A DNA stretch of 64,000 bases. Source: Polyangiaceae bacterium. GTDB taxonomy: Bacteria > Myxococcota_A > Polyangia > Polyangiales > Polyangiaceae. The translations under genes were made by a program, and so were the position numbers. Location of the stretch: positions 163,560 through 227,559 of the forward strand of contig JADJYE010000012.1 of the NCBI GenBank assembly GCA_016719945.1. The letters run 5' to 3'. Shown one piece after another: positions 11,400 through 19,571 of this stretch. Each line of letters starts with the position of its first letter. The stretch's first letter is position 1. The notes beneath the pieces are model-generated. The model did not search any database. It was not told where the DNA came from and saw only the letters and a list, made by a program, of their open reading frames with translations.

Positions 11400-14300
11400 T
11401 CACTCCTGCCAGGTGACCTCGGTCGGCGCCATCGTGCGGTAGCGCGTGTCGATTTCGTCCATCAGCTCGAGCCACCAGCTCTCCGCCATCATCCCGCCGT
11501 CGCGCGCGCTGTCGGTGAAGAAGTTGCCGCGGATGCACTCGGCCTTGCCGTCGTCGGCGGTCCGGCAGCGGCCGTCGACGTAGACGAGGATCGCCTTCGG
11601 CATGCGCGAGCTCGCGCTCTCGCCCGGGTTGTTCATCCAGTTGTTGATGAAGATGATCGCGGCGCCGAGATCTTCGGGCGTCTGCCCGTACCCGTGGAGC
11701 ATGAAGATGACCGGATAGGTGCGGTCTTGCTGCTCCTTGTGGCCGTAGCCGGGCGGCAGGTTGACCGTGACCGGGCCGGTGCGGCCGCGTGAGTCGGTGA
11801 ACTCGAAGGTGCAGCTGCCGTCGATCTCGCACACCGGCAGCTCGGCCGGATCTTCGTTGGAGGTCTTCACGACGCTGCGCAGCCCCGGGTCTTGCCAGCG
11901 GGAGCCGATGAAGTAGAGCGCCGTCTGCAGGCGAGAGGTGATCTCCGTCAGCGTGCCGACGTGCTGGCCGCTGCCGTTCTCGATGTCTGCGTCGGAGGGG
12001 TCGATCTTGCCGTAGCGCAAGAGCACCGAGCCGGGCACATCTTCCCAGGGGATCAGGCCGGGCGTGAAGGTGTTCGGCTGCGCGGGATCGAACCCCGGGA
12101 TGCGCGCGAACTCGGTGTAATACGAGGTGTCGCGCCCGCGCGCGGCCATCGAGCCGGCGAGGTGCTGGGCCGAGACGTGGAAGTTGAAGATGTCGCGCGT
12201 GCCGCCGTCGGTCCACAGATCGATGCGCGAGAGCGCCTCGTCATCGAGCGTGTTGCCCGCGGCGTCGGGCGCCTGCCCGCGGATGATCGCGGCCGGATCG
12301 TGCGCCCACATGCGGTTGAGCCCGCGCGACGCCGTGAACACGCCGTCGTTCTCGCCGACGTCGTAGCCGTCTCCCGCTTGCATCCAGCCGGTCGCAGGCT
12401 GCTGGAGCGTGCCCGCGACGCCGTCCATCCCGAGGTCGTCGAACGGCTCGCCGAGCTGGTAGTGGAAGTCGTTCTCGCTGCCGCGAGGGTTGTACTGCAT
12501 GTCGTAGTCGTCGCCCTCCGGGTCCTCGTTCGTGCCGAGGGCGTAGCCCGGCTCGCTCGCGCTCAGCAGGCCGTCCTCGCCGGCGTCGACCCAAGGCTCG
12601 TGGCCGCTCCGGATGATCGGCTCCATCTCGTCGCGGACGCCATTGCCGTTGTAGTCGACGGCGAGGGCCACCTCGAGCGGGTAGTCGTTCGGACCGCTGG
12701 GCGTCCACGCGTTGGCCCACGGCGTCTTGTCCTCGTTGGTGGGCGAGCCATCGCAGACGGTGATGACCGGGAACGTGCCGTCCGGGTTGTACTCGTCGTC
12801 GTAGTAGCCGCTCAGCGTGAGCGTGTTGGCGCAGCGTTCGAGCGGGCAGTTGTTGGCGATCTCCTCTTGGACCTCCTTGTCGGGGCCATCGAGCGGGTCG
12901 ACCCAGACCACACACTCGCCGTTGTCGTGCTCGCCGACCACGCTCGGATCGTCGGGGCGTACACCGGGCGGCAGGTGCTCGCCGCCGGGGGCGAGGTTGT
13001 CGCCGTTGGGGTTGCCCATCAACAGCGCGAGGTCGCGGAAGATCTGCGCGTACTCCTCGCGCGGGAAGCGGCCGCCGACGCCGGTGCGCGGGTACTCTGC
13101 CCACCAGTTGTTGAACGTCTGCGGGTGCTCGTACGGGGCCTCGGGCGTGGGCATCAGCGTGCACCTGCCGAGCTCGGTGTCGGTGCGGCCGATGCACGTC
13201 TCGCCTGCGTCGCAGGCGGTCGAGTCCTCGCACTCGGTGCGGGTCAGCTCGATGTCCGCGAGGACGGCGCCCGCGGCGATCGCCGGGAAGCCCGCGAGGT
13301 GGTTGCGCTCGATGTAGTGCATCAGCCAGCCCCAGACCGCCGGGCCGCCGAGCGGCGCGACGACGTCGAAGCGATCGTGGTGGCGCGTACCGAACATGCT
13401 CGAGCCCATGCCGCCCATCGACACGCCGATGACGGCGCGGTGGGTGATGCGCCGCGTGAAGGTGCGCGTGCCCGCGTCGGCGTGGACGACCGCCTGGTAG
13501 GTGCCTAGGCGAGGCGCCTTGAACGACAGCGCCCAAGCCCCGCCGATCTGCTCGATGCGCGGGTCGGCGACGGGGATCATGCGCGGCTCGGAGAAGGCGG
13601 GGCCGCTGTACAGCACCCGCAGGTGCCTGAGGCGCGCGGCCGCCGGGATCGCGGCTGGGTTGATCGGGATCGAGAGCGGGATCTCGCGCTGGAACTTGAG
13701 GGCCTCGGGGCCGAAGGTGATGGCCGGGCCGAGGGCGACGTGGTCCGCGGGGAGGTCCATGTCGCCGCAGGCGATCGAGGTCGCGAACGGCGCGACGCTC
13801 CACAGGTAGCTGCCTTCGTTCGGCTTGTTCGCGCCGTCGGGCAGGCCGATCGAGGCGCCCGCGAGCTCGCCGCTGCCGAGCAGCGTCTCCCCCTCGGTGA
13901 GCTCGGAGTCGTCCGCGGTGCCCGCGCACGTGGGCAGAGACGGATCGAGCACGACGACGTCCAAGGTGGCGGTCGCGTCCTCGCCGTTGCCCTTCGGGAC
14001 CGACGCCGTGAGCGTGTAGCGGCCCGGCTCGGTCGCGCCCGGCAGGTCGAAGCTGACCTCACTCTGGTAGAGCGTCACGCTGCCCGCGGCCGGAGCCGGG
14101 AGCTTCGCCTCGTCGCTGCTCGTGAACGTGACCGGGGTGTCGACGCAGAAGTCGGGGTCGACGATGGCCTTCACCTTGCGCGTCGTGCAGTCCTCGCCGG
14201 TGCACGCGGGCAAGAAGACCTGCAGCGGCGAGAAGCGCACCTTGACCAGGTTCGACTGCGGCGTGTTGCAGAGATCTCCTGGACGCAGGGTCGGCGGCTG

Positions 14301-14447
14301 GGGCCCGTCGTCATCGGGGGGCGTCACGGTGTCGTCCCCGCAGCCGCCAGCGAGGCCGATCGCCAGGACGGTGGGGACGCCGAGCGCGGCGAGCGCTCCG
14401 AAGGGAGACAGAGAGGAAAGGAAAGAAAGGGAACGGCGGCGAAGCAT
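11400..14447 (-). CDS. Large esterase-like (alpha/beta hydrolase) lipoprotein
   Basis: A 1015-residue lipoprotein. The ATG giving MLRRRSLSFLS is chosen because it opens a signal sequence ending in a lipobox (LAGGC). The first part is rich in beta-sandwich-like segments. Around residue 343 is a classic hydrolase nucleophile elbow (GVSMGG), followed by RFDVVAPLGGP. A Cys motif (CEDSTACDAGETC) follows near 400. Near the C-terminus (about 900-1000) comes YPVIFMLHGYGQ, the typical early strand and oxyanion region of esterase-D-like enzymes, then VYVDGRC, NFFTDSA and DEIDTRYRT. The two halves of a normal esterase domain therefore appear in reversed order. The substrate is unknown. It stands alone, convergent with the kinase. 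Confidence 0.8.
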   Translation of the reverse strand: MLRRRSLSFLSSLSPFGALAALGVPTVLAIGLAGGCGDDTVTPPDDDGPQPPTLRPGDLCNTPQSNLVKVRFSPLQVFLPACTGEDCTTRKVKAIVDPDFCVDTPVTFTSSDEAKLPAPAAGSVTLYQSEVSFDLPGATEPGRYTLTASVPKGNGEDATATLDVVVLDPSLPTCAGTADDSELTEGETLLGSGELAGASIGLPDGANKPNEGSYLWSVAPFATSIACGDMDLPADHVALGPAITFGPEALKFQREIPLSIPINPAAIPAAARLRHLRVLYSGPAFSEPRMIPVADPRIEQIGGAWALSFKAPRLGTYQAVVHADAGTRTFTRRITHRAVIGVSMGGMGSSMFGTRHHDRFDVVAPLGGPAVWGWLMHYIERNHLAGFPAIAAGAVLADIELTRTECEDSTACDAGETCIGRTDTELGRCTLMPTPEAPYEHPQTFNNWWAEYPRTGVGGRFPREEYAQIFRDLALLMGNPNGDNLAPGGEHLPPGVRPDDPSVVGEHDNGECVVWVDPLDGPDKEVQEEIANNCPLERCANTLTLSGYYDDEYNPDGTFPVITVCDGSPTNEDKTPWANAWTPSGPNDYPLEVALAVDYNGNGVRDEMEPIIRSGHEPWVDAGEDGLLSASEPGYALGTNEDPEGDDYDMQYNPRGSENDFHYQLGEPFDDLGMDGVAGTLQQPATGWMQAGDGYDVGENDGVFTASRGLNRMWAHDPAAIIRGQAPDAAGNTLDDEALSRIDLWTDGGTRDIFNFHVSAQHLAGSMAARGRDTSYYTEFARIPGFDPAQPNTFTPGLIPWEDVPGSVLLRYGKIDPSDADIENGSGQHVGTLTEITSRLQTALYFIGSRWQDPGLRSVVKTSNEDPAELPVCEIDGSCTFEFTDSRGRTGPVTVNLPPGYGHKEQQDRTYPVIFMLHGYGQTPEDLGAAIIFINNWMNNPGESASSRMPKAILVYVDGRCRTADDGKAECIRGNFFTDSARDGGMMAESWWLELMDEIDTRYRTMAPTEVTWQE

Positions 14448-14520
14448 CGCGCAAAGGCTACCACGCGCCTGCGGGCGCGCAGAGGGGCGACCGGCGCCGC
14501 CGGCTTCGCTGGGGGTGTCC

Positions 14521-15189
14521 CTAGCTCCCGTTCGAAGCGCCCGGCGTGGCGTCGCACACCGCGAAACCCCCGTCACCGTCGGGCAAGCGGCACCACGACT
14601 GCGGCTCCGGCGCTGCGGCGGGGGGGATCTCGCCCGTCGCGAGGATGGTGTCGCCGTCGAGCAGGTAGAGCGCGTCACCGTCCCCATCGGACAGGCCGAA
14701 GGGGGCGTAGAAGCACGGGCTCGAGCCAGGATCACACGCGCTCTGCGGAGCCTGCTCTCCGGGAGCGACGACCGCGTCCTGCTTCGCGAGGATGAAGAGG
14801 AACGCGCCCGGCGCGACGCTCGTCCCGGCGGGGAAGGAGATCGCCTCGTCGAGCTTCGGCCCCCCCATCCCGTCGTCGTCCGCGAGCACGATCCCGCCCA
14901 GGTCGAACGCGCTCGTGCCTCGGTTGAACAGCTCGATCCAGTCCTCGGTTGCGCTGATCTCGTTGATCACGAGGTCGCCGGCGGGCGCCGCGCCGCCCTG
15001 TCCGCCGCCGCCGGCGGGCGCCGCGCCCTCGCCGGCTCCGCCTTCGACGGCGCCGCCCTCGCTCTGGCCGCCCGCGGCCTCGCCGCCTTGCCCGCCGCCG
15101 CCGGCGTCGTCCCTGGCCTCCGAGCACGCGACCGTCAGCACGGCGCCGAGCGCCAACCAGCACGAGAGATCCGTCCGTCCCATGTTCAT
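14521..15189 (-). CDS. Lipoprotein with a lamin-tail-like domain
   Basis: A 222-residue predicted lipoprotein: a signal sequence with lipobox LTVAC, a Gly/Glu/Ala-rich spacer of about 45 residues, then a lamin-tail domain starting at DLVINEISATEDWIELFN and containing LGGIVLADD and GAFLFIL. Such domains occur on surface or secreted proteins and may bind surfaces or nucleic acids; the role here is unknown. Four Cys residues in the C-terminal half could form disulfides. ATG at 15189 overlaps the stop of the porin-like gene (ATGA); a second ATG two codons later (MGRTD) is an equally possible start. Last gene of a coupled three-gene operon. Confidence 0.8.
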   Translation of the reverse strand: MNMGRTDLSCWLALGAVLTVACSEARDDAGGGGQGGEAAGGQSEGGAVEGGAGEGAAPAGGGGQGGAAPAGDLVINEISATEDWIELFNRGTSAFDLGGIVLADDDGMGGPKLDEAISFPAGTSVAPGAFLFILAKQDAVVAPGEQAPQSACDPGSSPCFYAPFGLSDGDGDALYLLDGDTILATGEIPPAAAPEPQSWCRLPDGDGGFAVCDATPGASNGS

Positions 15190-16349
15190 CTCCTCAGAAC
15201 CTCGATCGCGCCAATCAGGCGCAGCCTCATGTCATCGAGGCCCGGCAGGGCCTCCTCGGTGCCAGCACCGAACAGCTGCCCGTCGAACGCGACGAACACG
15301 CCGAGCGGGTCGACGACGAAGTAGCCGACCGAGCCGGTGATCAGCGCGACCCAGTCTGCCTCCGCGTCAACGCCGCGCAGGAAGTACGAGCCCGACGCGC
15401 CGAGCGTGAGACGCTCGATGGGTCGAACGCGGAGGAAGCCCTCGATCAGCGCGATTTCGCGCGCGCCGTCGCCCTCGTGCCCCCATCCGTACGCGAAGCT
15501 CGCTCCGCCGCGGATCCAGTCGCCCTCCCAGGCGAGCGCCGCGGTGAGCCGGTCACTGCGCGACAGCCCCGTCCCGCTCGAGCCTGCCTGATAGCTCACG
15601 TGCACGGTGAGGGGGGCCGCCTCCGGCACGATCGCGATCGGGTGCACGAGCGCGGCGACCTCGATGTTCTTGCCGCGGTTCAGCTCGCGCTGCGTGTACC
15701 CCTCTCCGTTGTAGGCGCCGACGCCCATCCAGCCGAAGCCCTTGGGGAAGATCCCGCGCAGCGTTCCGCCGAGGTCGGCCGGGGAGAGCAGCCCGGTCCG
15801 CTCGAGCGCGGTCGGTCCGACGATACGCTGTCCTGCCATCGACTCCACCGGTCCGACCGCGAGCGTGGGGACCAGGCCAAGGCGGGTCTCGATGATGTCC
15901 CAGGCCGTGTAGGCGCCCCACGCCTCGCGCACGCGGAACAAGAAGCTGTCTCCAGCGACGCCGATCAGGGCACCTTCGGATGCGCTGCGGGTCGACTCGA
16001 CCGTGACGCGTGCGCGCGCCCCTTCGAACGCGGCGTCGAGCCGGGCCTGCGCACGCGGCAGCTCGAACGAGTGCTGCCACTCGGTCTCCTCGACGGGGCT
16101 TCGGAAGCTCAGGACGTACTGCGCGTAGACGCTCAGGTGCGCCTCGAACACCAGCGCCTCGCTGCCGTCGAGCAACGGGAAGGAGACGCGGGCCCCCGAG
16201 AGCGGGAAGAAGTCGACGATCGGGCTCGGCACCGCGGCAGGCGCGGCGACTGGGCCCGCCGCCGCCCTCGGGCTCGCCTCTTGTGCGGGCGCCGGAGCCG
16301 CGAGCGTGAGCGCGGCGGACGACGCGAGGGCGACGGCGCAGACCTTCAC
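15186..16349 (-). CDS. Outer-membrane porin-like beta-barrel protein
   Basis: A 387-residue exported protein with a Sec signal peptide (cleavage likely after APAQA-like residues near 22) and an Ala/Pro spacer. The rest alternates amphipathic strands with aromatic girdle residues (e.g. LSVYAQYVLSF, GWMGVGAYNGEGYTQREL), as in phosphate-selective-type porins. The family is assigned by pattern only. GTG start overlapping the DUF2252 stop (GTGA) and stop overlapping the next start (ATGA) show translational coupling. It may serve the same envelope process as the DUF2252 lipoprotein and the lamin-tail lipoprotein. Confidence 0.7.
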   Translation of the reverse strand: MKVCAVALASSAALTLAAPAPAQEASPRAAAGPVAAPAAVPSPIVDFFPLSGARVSFPLLDGSEALVFEAHLSVYAQYVLSFRSPVEETEWQHSFELPRAQARLDAAFEGARARVTVESTRSASEGALIGVAGDSFLFRVREAWGAYTAWDIIETRLGLVPTLAVGPVESMAGQRIVGPTALERTGLLSPADLGGTLRGIFPKGFGWMGVGAYNGEGYTQRELNRGKNIEVAALVHPIAIVPEAAPLTVHVSYQAGSSGTGLSRSDRLTAALAWEGDWIRGGASFAYGWGHEGDGAREIALIEGFLRVRPIERLTLGASGSYFLRGVDAEADWVALITGSVGYFVVDPLGVFVAFDGQLFGAGTEEALPGLDDMRLRLIGAIEVLRR

Positions 16350-17815
16350 GGCAGCTCCGGGGTCAACAGCGCCCTCATGTCCGCCGAGAGCGCGTCCGCC
16401 GGCGACGGCTCGAGCCCGAGCGTCGGGCCGAGCACGCTCAAGGCGTGGGCGAACCGCGCGCGGTCCTCCTCGATTCGATCGGCGTAGCGGACCGCCACGT
16501 CCGCCTGCTCCATGGCGAAGCCTTCTTCATCTCCCGAGAAGGCTGCGAAGATCTGCTCGGTGGTGCCCGGAAGCAGCGCGTCCGACCCCATATGGATCCC
16601 GGCGAGGAGCTGCCCGAGGTCGGCGCTCATCGCGGTCAGCGCCTCCGGCGTGCCGAGCGCGTCCTCGAGGCGCCCGACCCTGAGGGTCTTGAACGCGTCG
16701 AAGTCACCCTTGATCTGGACCGAGAGACCCAACAGCTCGCTGGTGCCCCAGAGCGGATCGGCGTCCGGGCGCGTCCAGCACGTGGCGGTCGCCAGGGCGA
16801 TGCGGTCACGCGGCGAGTCCGCCGTGACCGCCGGCGCCGACACCCAAGGGGCGCCCGTGTCCGCGATCTCCTTGAGCTCCAGCAAGACATCGTCGTCCAG
16901 CGACGCGGTCGGTCCCTCGACCAGCAAGACGATCCTCAGCCGGGGGAGGCTCGCGACCCCAGCGCCGAGCTCCCGCGCTGCGTCCTTGAGGGCGAGGAAG
17001 CCGCTGCCGAGCGGGGAGGGGAGGGTCGCTTCGTAGAGCGACAGCGTCTCGGGGAGGGCCGCGAGCGCGACCTCGGGCAGATCGACGTAAAGGTTCTCGG
17101 GATCGTCCGGATCGACCGGGCCGCGCGCGAGCTTGCGTTCGCCTTCTGCGACGATCGTGCGCTCTTGGAGCTCTCGGCGGCTCGCTGCGTCGCGAACGGA
17201 GCGCTCGAACGCGTCCTCGAGCACGGGCGAGCCGTCTGCGGTCGTCCTGCGCTCACGGTCGCCGGTCGCGGCGCCGCGCTCGATCGCGGAGGTGTAGGCG
17301 CGCGCCAGGGCGAGCGGGTAGCTGCGCTCCTCGGCGATGGCGGCCGAGCGCGCGTCCGGATCTTCCGCGTTCGATTGGCGCGCCGCGATCACCACGGCGA
17401 TCGCCAGGCGCCGAACCTCCCACAGGTACGGGTAGCGGTCGGCAGCGTCGAAGTCGTTGGGCTCGACCGCGAACGTCCCGTCACTCGCGCGCAGCGTCCC
17501 GAAGTTCTCGACGTGCGCGTCGCCGATGGAGAGCGGGTACACCTGACGGGCGTAGGGTGATGGCGCGCCGCCGACGTTGCCGAGCTCGGAGTCGTGCAGG
17601 TAGACGGCGAACGAACCTCGGAGGAACTGGAACGGATCCTCGGCCATCACGCGGTATTTGTGCGCGACGAGCGCGGGCCGGGTCAGGAGCAGCGGCTGGT
17701 CGGCGGCGGTGACCACGCCGACCAGCTCTCGCTCGCGCGGATCGTCGAGGGCTGGAGCGCAGGCGACGGCGAGCAGAGCGCCCGCGCCGAGCACGAGGTG
17801 CGATCGAAGCTGCAC
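16346..17815 (-). CDS. DUF2252 family lipoprotein
   Basis: The DUF2252 signatures are FLRGSFAVYLHD, GDAHVENFG and NDFDAADRYPYLWEVRRLA; this fold resembles kinase-like phosphotransferases, but activity is unproven. Starting at the GTG (VQLRSHL) gives about 489 residues with a signal sequence and lipobox (LLAVAC) immediately in place. The frame is open to 17932, which would put 39 unrelated residues before the signal, so the shorter start is preferred. First gene of the coupled operon with the porin-like and lamin-tail lipoproteins. Most family members are cytosolic, so an exported, lipid-anchored DUF2252 is unusual. Confidence 0.78.
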   Translation of the reverse strand: MQLRSHLVLGAGALLAVACAPALDDPRERELVGVVTAADQPLLLTRPALVAHKYRVMAEDPFQFLRGSFAVYLHDSELGNVGGAPSPYARQVYPLSIGDAHVENFGTLRASDGTFAVEPNDFDAADRYPYLWEVRRLAIAVVIAARQSNAEDPDARSAAIAEERSYPLALARAYTSAIERGAATGDRERRTTADGSPVLEDAFERSVRDAASRRELQERTIVAEGERKLARGPVDPDDPENLYVDLPEVALAALPETLSLYEATLPSPLGSGFLALKDAARELGAGVASLPRLRIVLLVEGPTASLDDDVLLELKEIADTGAPWVSAPAVTADSPRDRIALATATCWTRPDADPLWGTSELLGLSVQIKGDFDAFKTLRVGRLEDALGTPEALTAMSADLGQLLAGIHMGSDALLPGTTEQIFAAFSGDEEGFAMEQADVAVRYADRIEEDRARFAHALSVLGPTLGLEPSPADALSADMRALLTPELP

Positions 17816-17933
17816 CCGACGCGTGTCGTCGCGGCGCCGCGACACCGCAAGATCGAAGGTCGCGCTTTGCGACAACGTCACTCTCGGTCCACCGGCATGT
17901 TGCGCGACGTTCACGCAAACGACACGTGACACG

Positions 17934-19523
17934 TCACCTCGGCGGCGGCGCCTGCCCCGTGGCCACGCCCATGACGCTGGCCTCTTGCTCCTCCGCGGTC
18001 AGGGTCCCCAGCCACGAGCCGGCGAGCGCGACGGGCAACAGCTCGTCGCTCACCGTCGCCTCGCCGCTGATCCCGATCTGCAGCGACCCGATCGAGCCAT
18101 CGGTCGACTCCCCGGCGGACACCCCTGCCTGCCAGCGAGCCGCGAGCCCGGCCTCGCACGCTGCAGCGAGGCAGCCCTCGTCGCAGCCATCGACCGCGCC
18201 CGCGGTCACGATCGCGAGGGCGACGGCGGGGCAGTCGATCTGCGCGCTGAGGGTGGCCGGAACGGTGGTCTCGACCCCGACCTGCGCGGACAGGGCGAGG
18301 TTCATATAGTGAGCGGCGAGGCGCGTCGTGGCGACGGGCAACAGGCCGCTCACGACGAGCACGTCGTCGGCCGTGGCGCTCCACGAGAACGGAACGGCCG
18401 CTTGCGGGCCGAGCGCGTCCCCAGAAACCCCGGCGAACGAGGTCAGCGTGAACGTGGGGGCCCCGGGGGACTGGGGCGAGCCGGTGAGCCGCCCCTCGAC
18501 GCGTTGGTCATCGCTCGCGGCAGCGGCGACCGCGGCCGACGCTGCTCCCTGTGCGAGGGAGACGCAGAAGCCGTTCGGATCGACGCCGTCGAGCAGCGCC
18601 GCGAGCTGGAGCTCGACGGTGGACTCTGCGCGGAGCGCGTCGAGGCTATAGATCGCGTCGGCGCTCAGCACGCTGCTCATCGCGTCGAGGACGAGCGCCG
18701 TTGGCGCGGTCCCTTGGGGAAAGGCGACGTCAGCGAGGGTCTTGCTCGAGCGCTCGACGACGATCCCGTAGCTCGTCGGGTCGGGCGTGTACTCGAGGGA
18801 GACGTCGAGCTCCGCGTCTCCGAGGATCATCGGGCGATCGAGCAGCGTGACGCTGACGAGCTCGACCGAGTCGGGCTTCGTCGCTTGAAAGACGACGCAA
18901 CCGGCGGCGAGCTGCTCGGAGCGGATCGCGACGGCGAGCTGCGGGCCGACCGGGACCGAGCCCAGCTGGAGATCGTCGGCCTGGCTCGCGTTGACATGCA
19001 GTGCGCCCACGGGGTCGGTTGGGTACCCAGCCAAGATCGCGCCGCAGTCCCCGCCGACCACGACGTCGGCCGACCACAGCGACAGCTCACGCTCTCCCTC
19101 GTACACGAGCACGAGATCGAGCGTCACGAAGCCGAGCTCGCTCACCGCGACGTGCAGCTCTGCGGAGGCGTCGGAGCCGACCTGCGCGCGCAGGACGAAG
19201 GTGGTCGGTTGAGAGGGGGCCGTGAGCTGGACGGTCGCGACCCCGTCGGCGTCGGCCTGGACGCTCGCGCTCTCGAGGGACGCGTCGAGGGCGTCGCCCA
19301 GCATCAGGATGGAGACGCGCTCTCCGGTCTGCGTGAGCAGGGTGACGCTCACCTGTTCGCTCGGGGCGAGCTCGAGCGTCGTCGGGTCCTCGAACTCGAG
19401 CGTGATCTCGGTCGGCGGATCGTCAGGGACGTCGTCGGGGATGGTCGCTCCCCCGCAGCCTCCCAGCAGGAAGAGAGCCAAGACGCGAGGGAGCACCCCG
19501 CGGGACAGCCAAGCGTAAGACAT
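17934..19523 (-). CDS. Hypothetical lipoprotein with Ig-like N-terminal segment
   Basis: A 529-residue lipoprotein with a signal sequence and lipobox (LLGGC) followed by GGATIP. The first 120 residues look like a bacterial Ig-like/big domain (short beta strands, ADADGVATVQLTAP). The C-terminal third has paired Cys residues. No enzyme motif is visible. The stop lies about 118 bases before the preferred start of the DUF2252 gene, so it may head that operon or be separate. I do not recognise a specific family. Confidence 0.7.
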   Translation of the reverse strand: MSYAWLSRGVLPRVLALFLLGGCGGATIPDDVPDDPPTEITLEFEDPTTLELAPSEQVSVTLLTQTGERVSILMLGDALDASLESASVQADADGVATVQLTAPSQPTTFVLRAQVGSDASAELHVAVSELGFVTLDLVLVYEGERELSLWSADVVVGGDCGAILAGYPTDPVGALHVNASQADDLQLGSVPVGPQLAVAIRSEQLAAGCVVFQATKPDSVELVSVTLLDRPMILGDAELDVSLEYTPDPTSYGIVVERSSKTLADVAFPQGTAPTALVLDAMSSVLSADAIYSLDALRAESTVELQLAALLDGVDPNGFCVSLAQGAASAAVAAAASDDQRVEGRLTGSPQSPGAPTFTLTSFAGVSGDALGPQAAVPFSWSATADDVLVVSGLLPVATTRLAAHYMNLALSAQVGVETTVPATLSAQIDCPAVALAIVTAGAVDGCDEGCLAAACEAGLAARWQAGVSAGESTDGSIGSLQIGISGEATVSDELLPVALAGSWLGTLTAEEQEASVMGVATGQAPPPR

Positions 19524-19571
19524 CCCTTCAAGCTTAGAAGGACTCTCGGGCCGGCGCCAGCTGCTGGGGGC

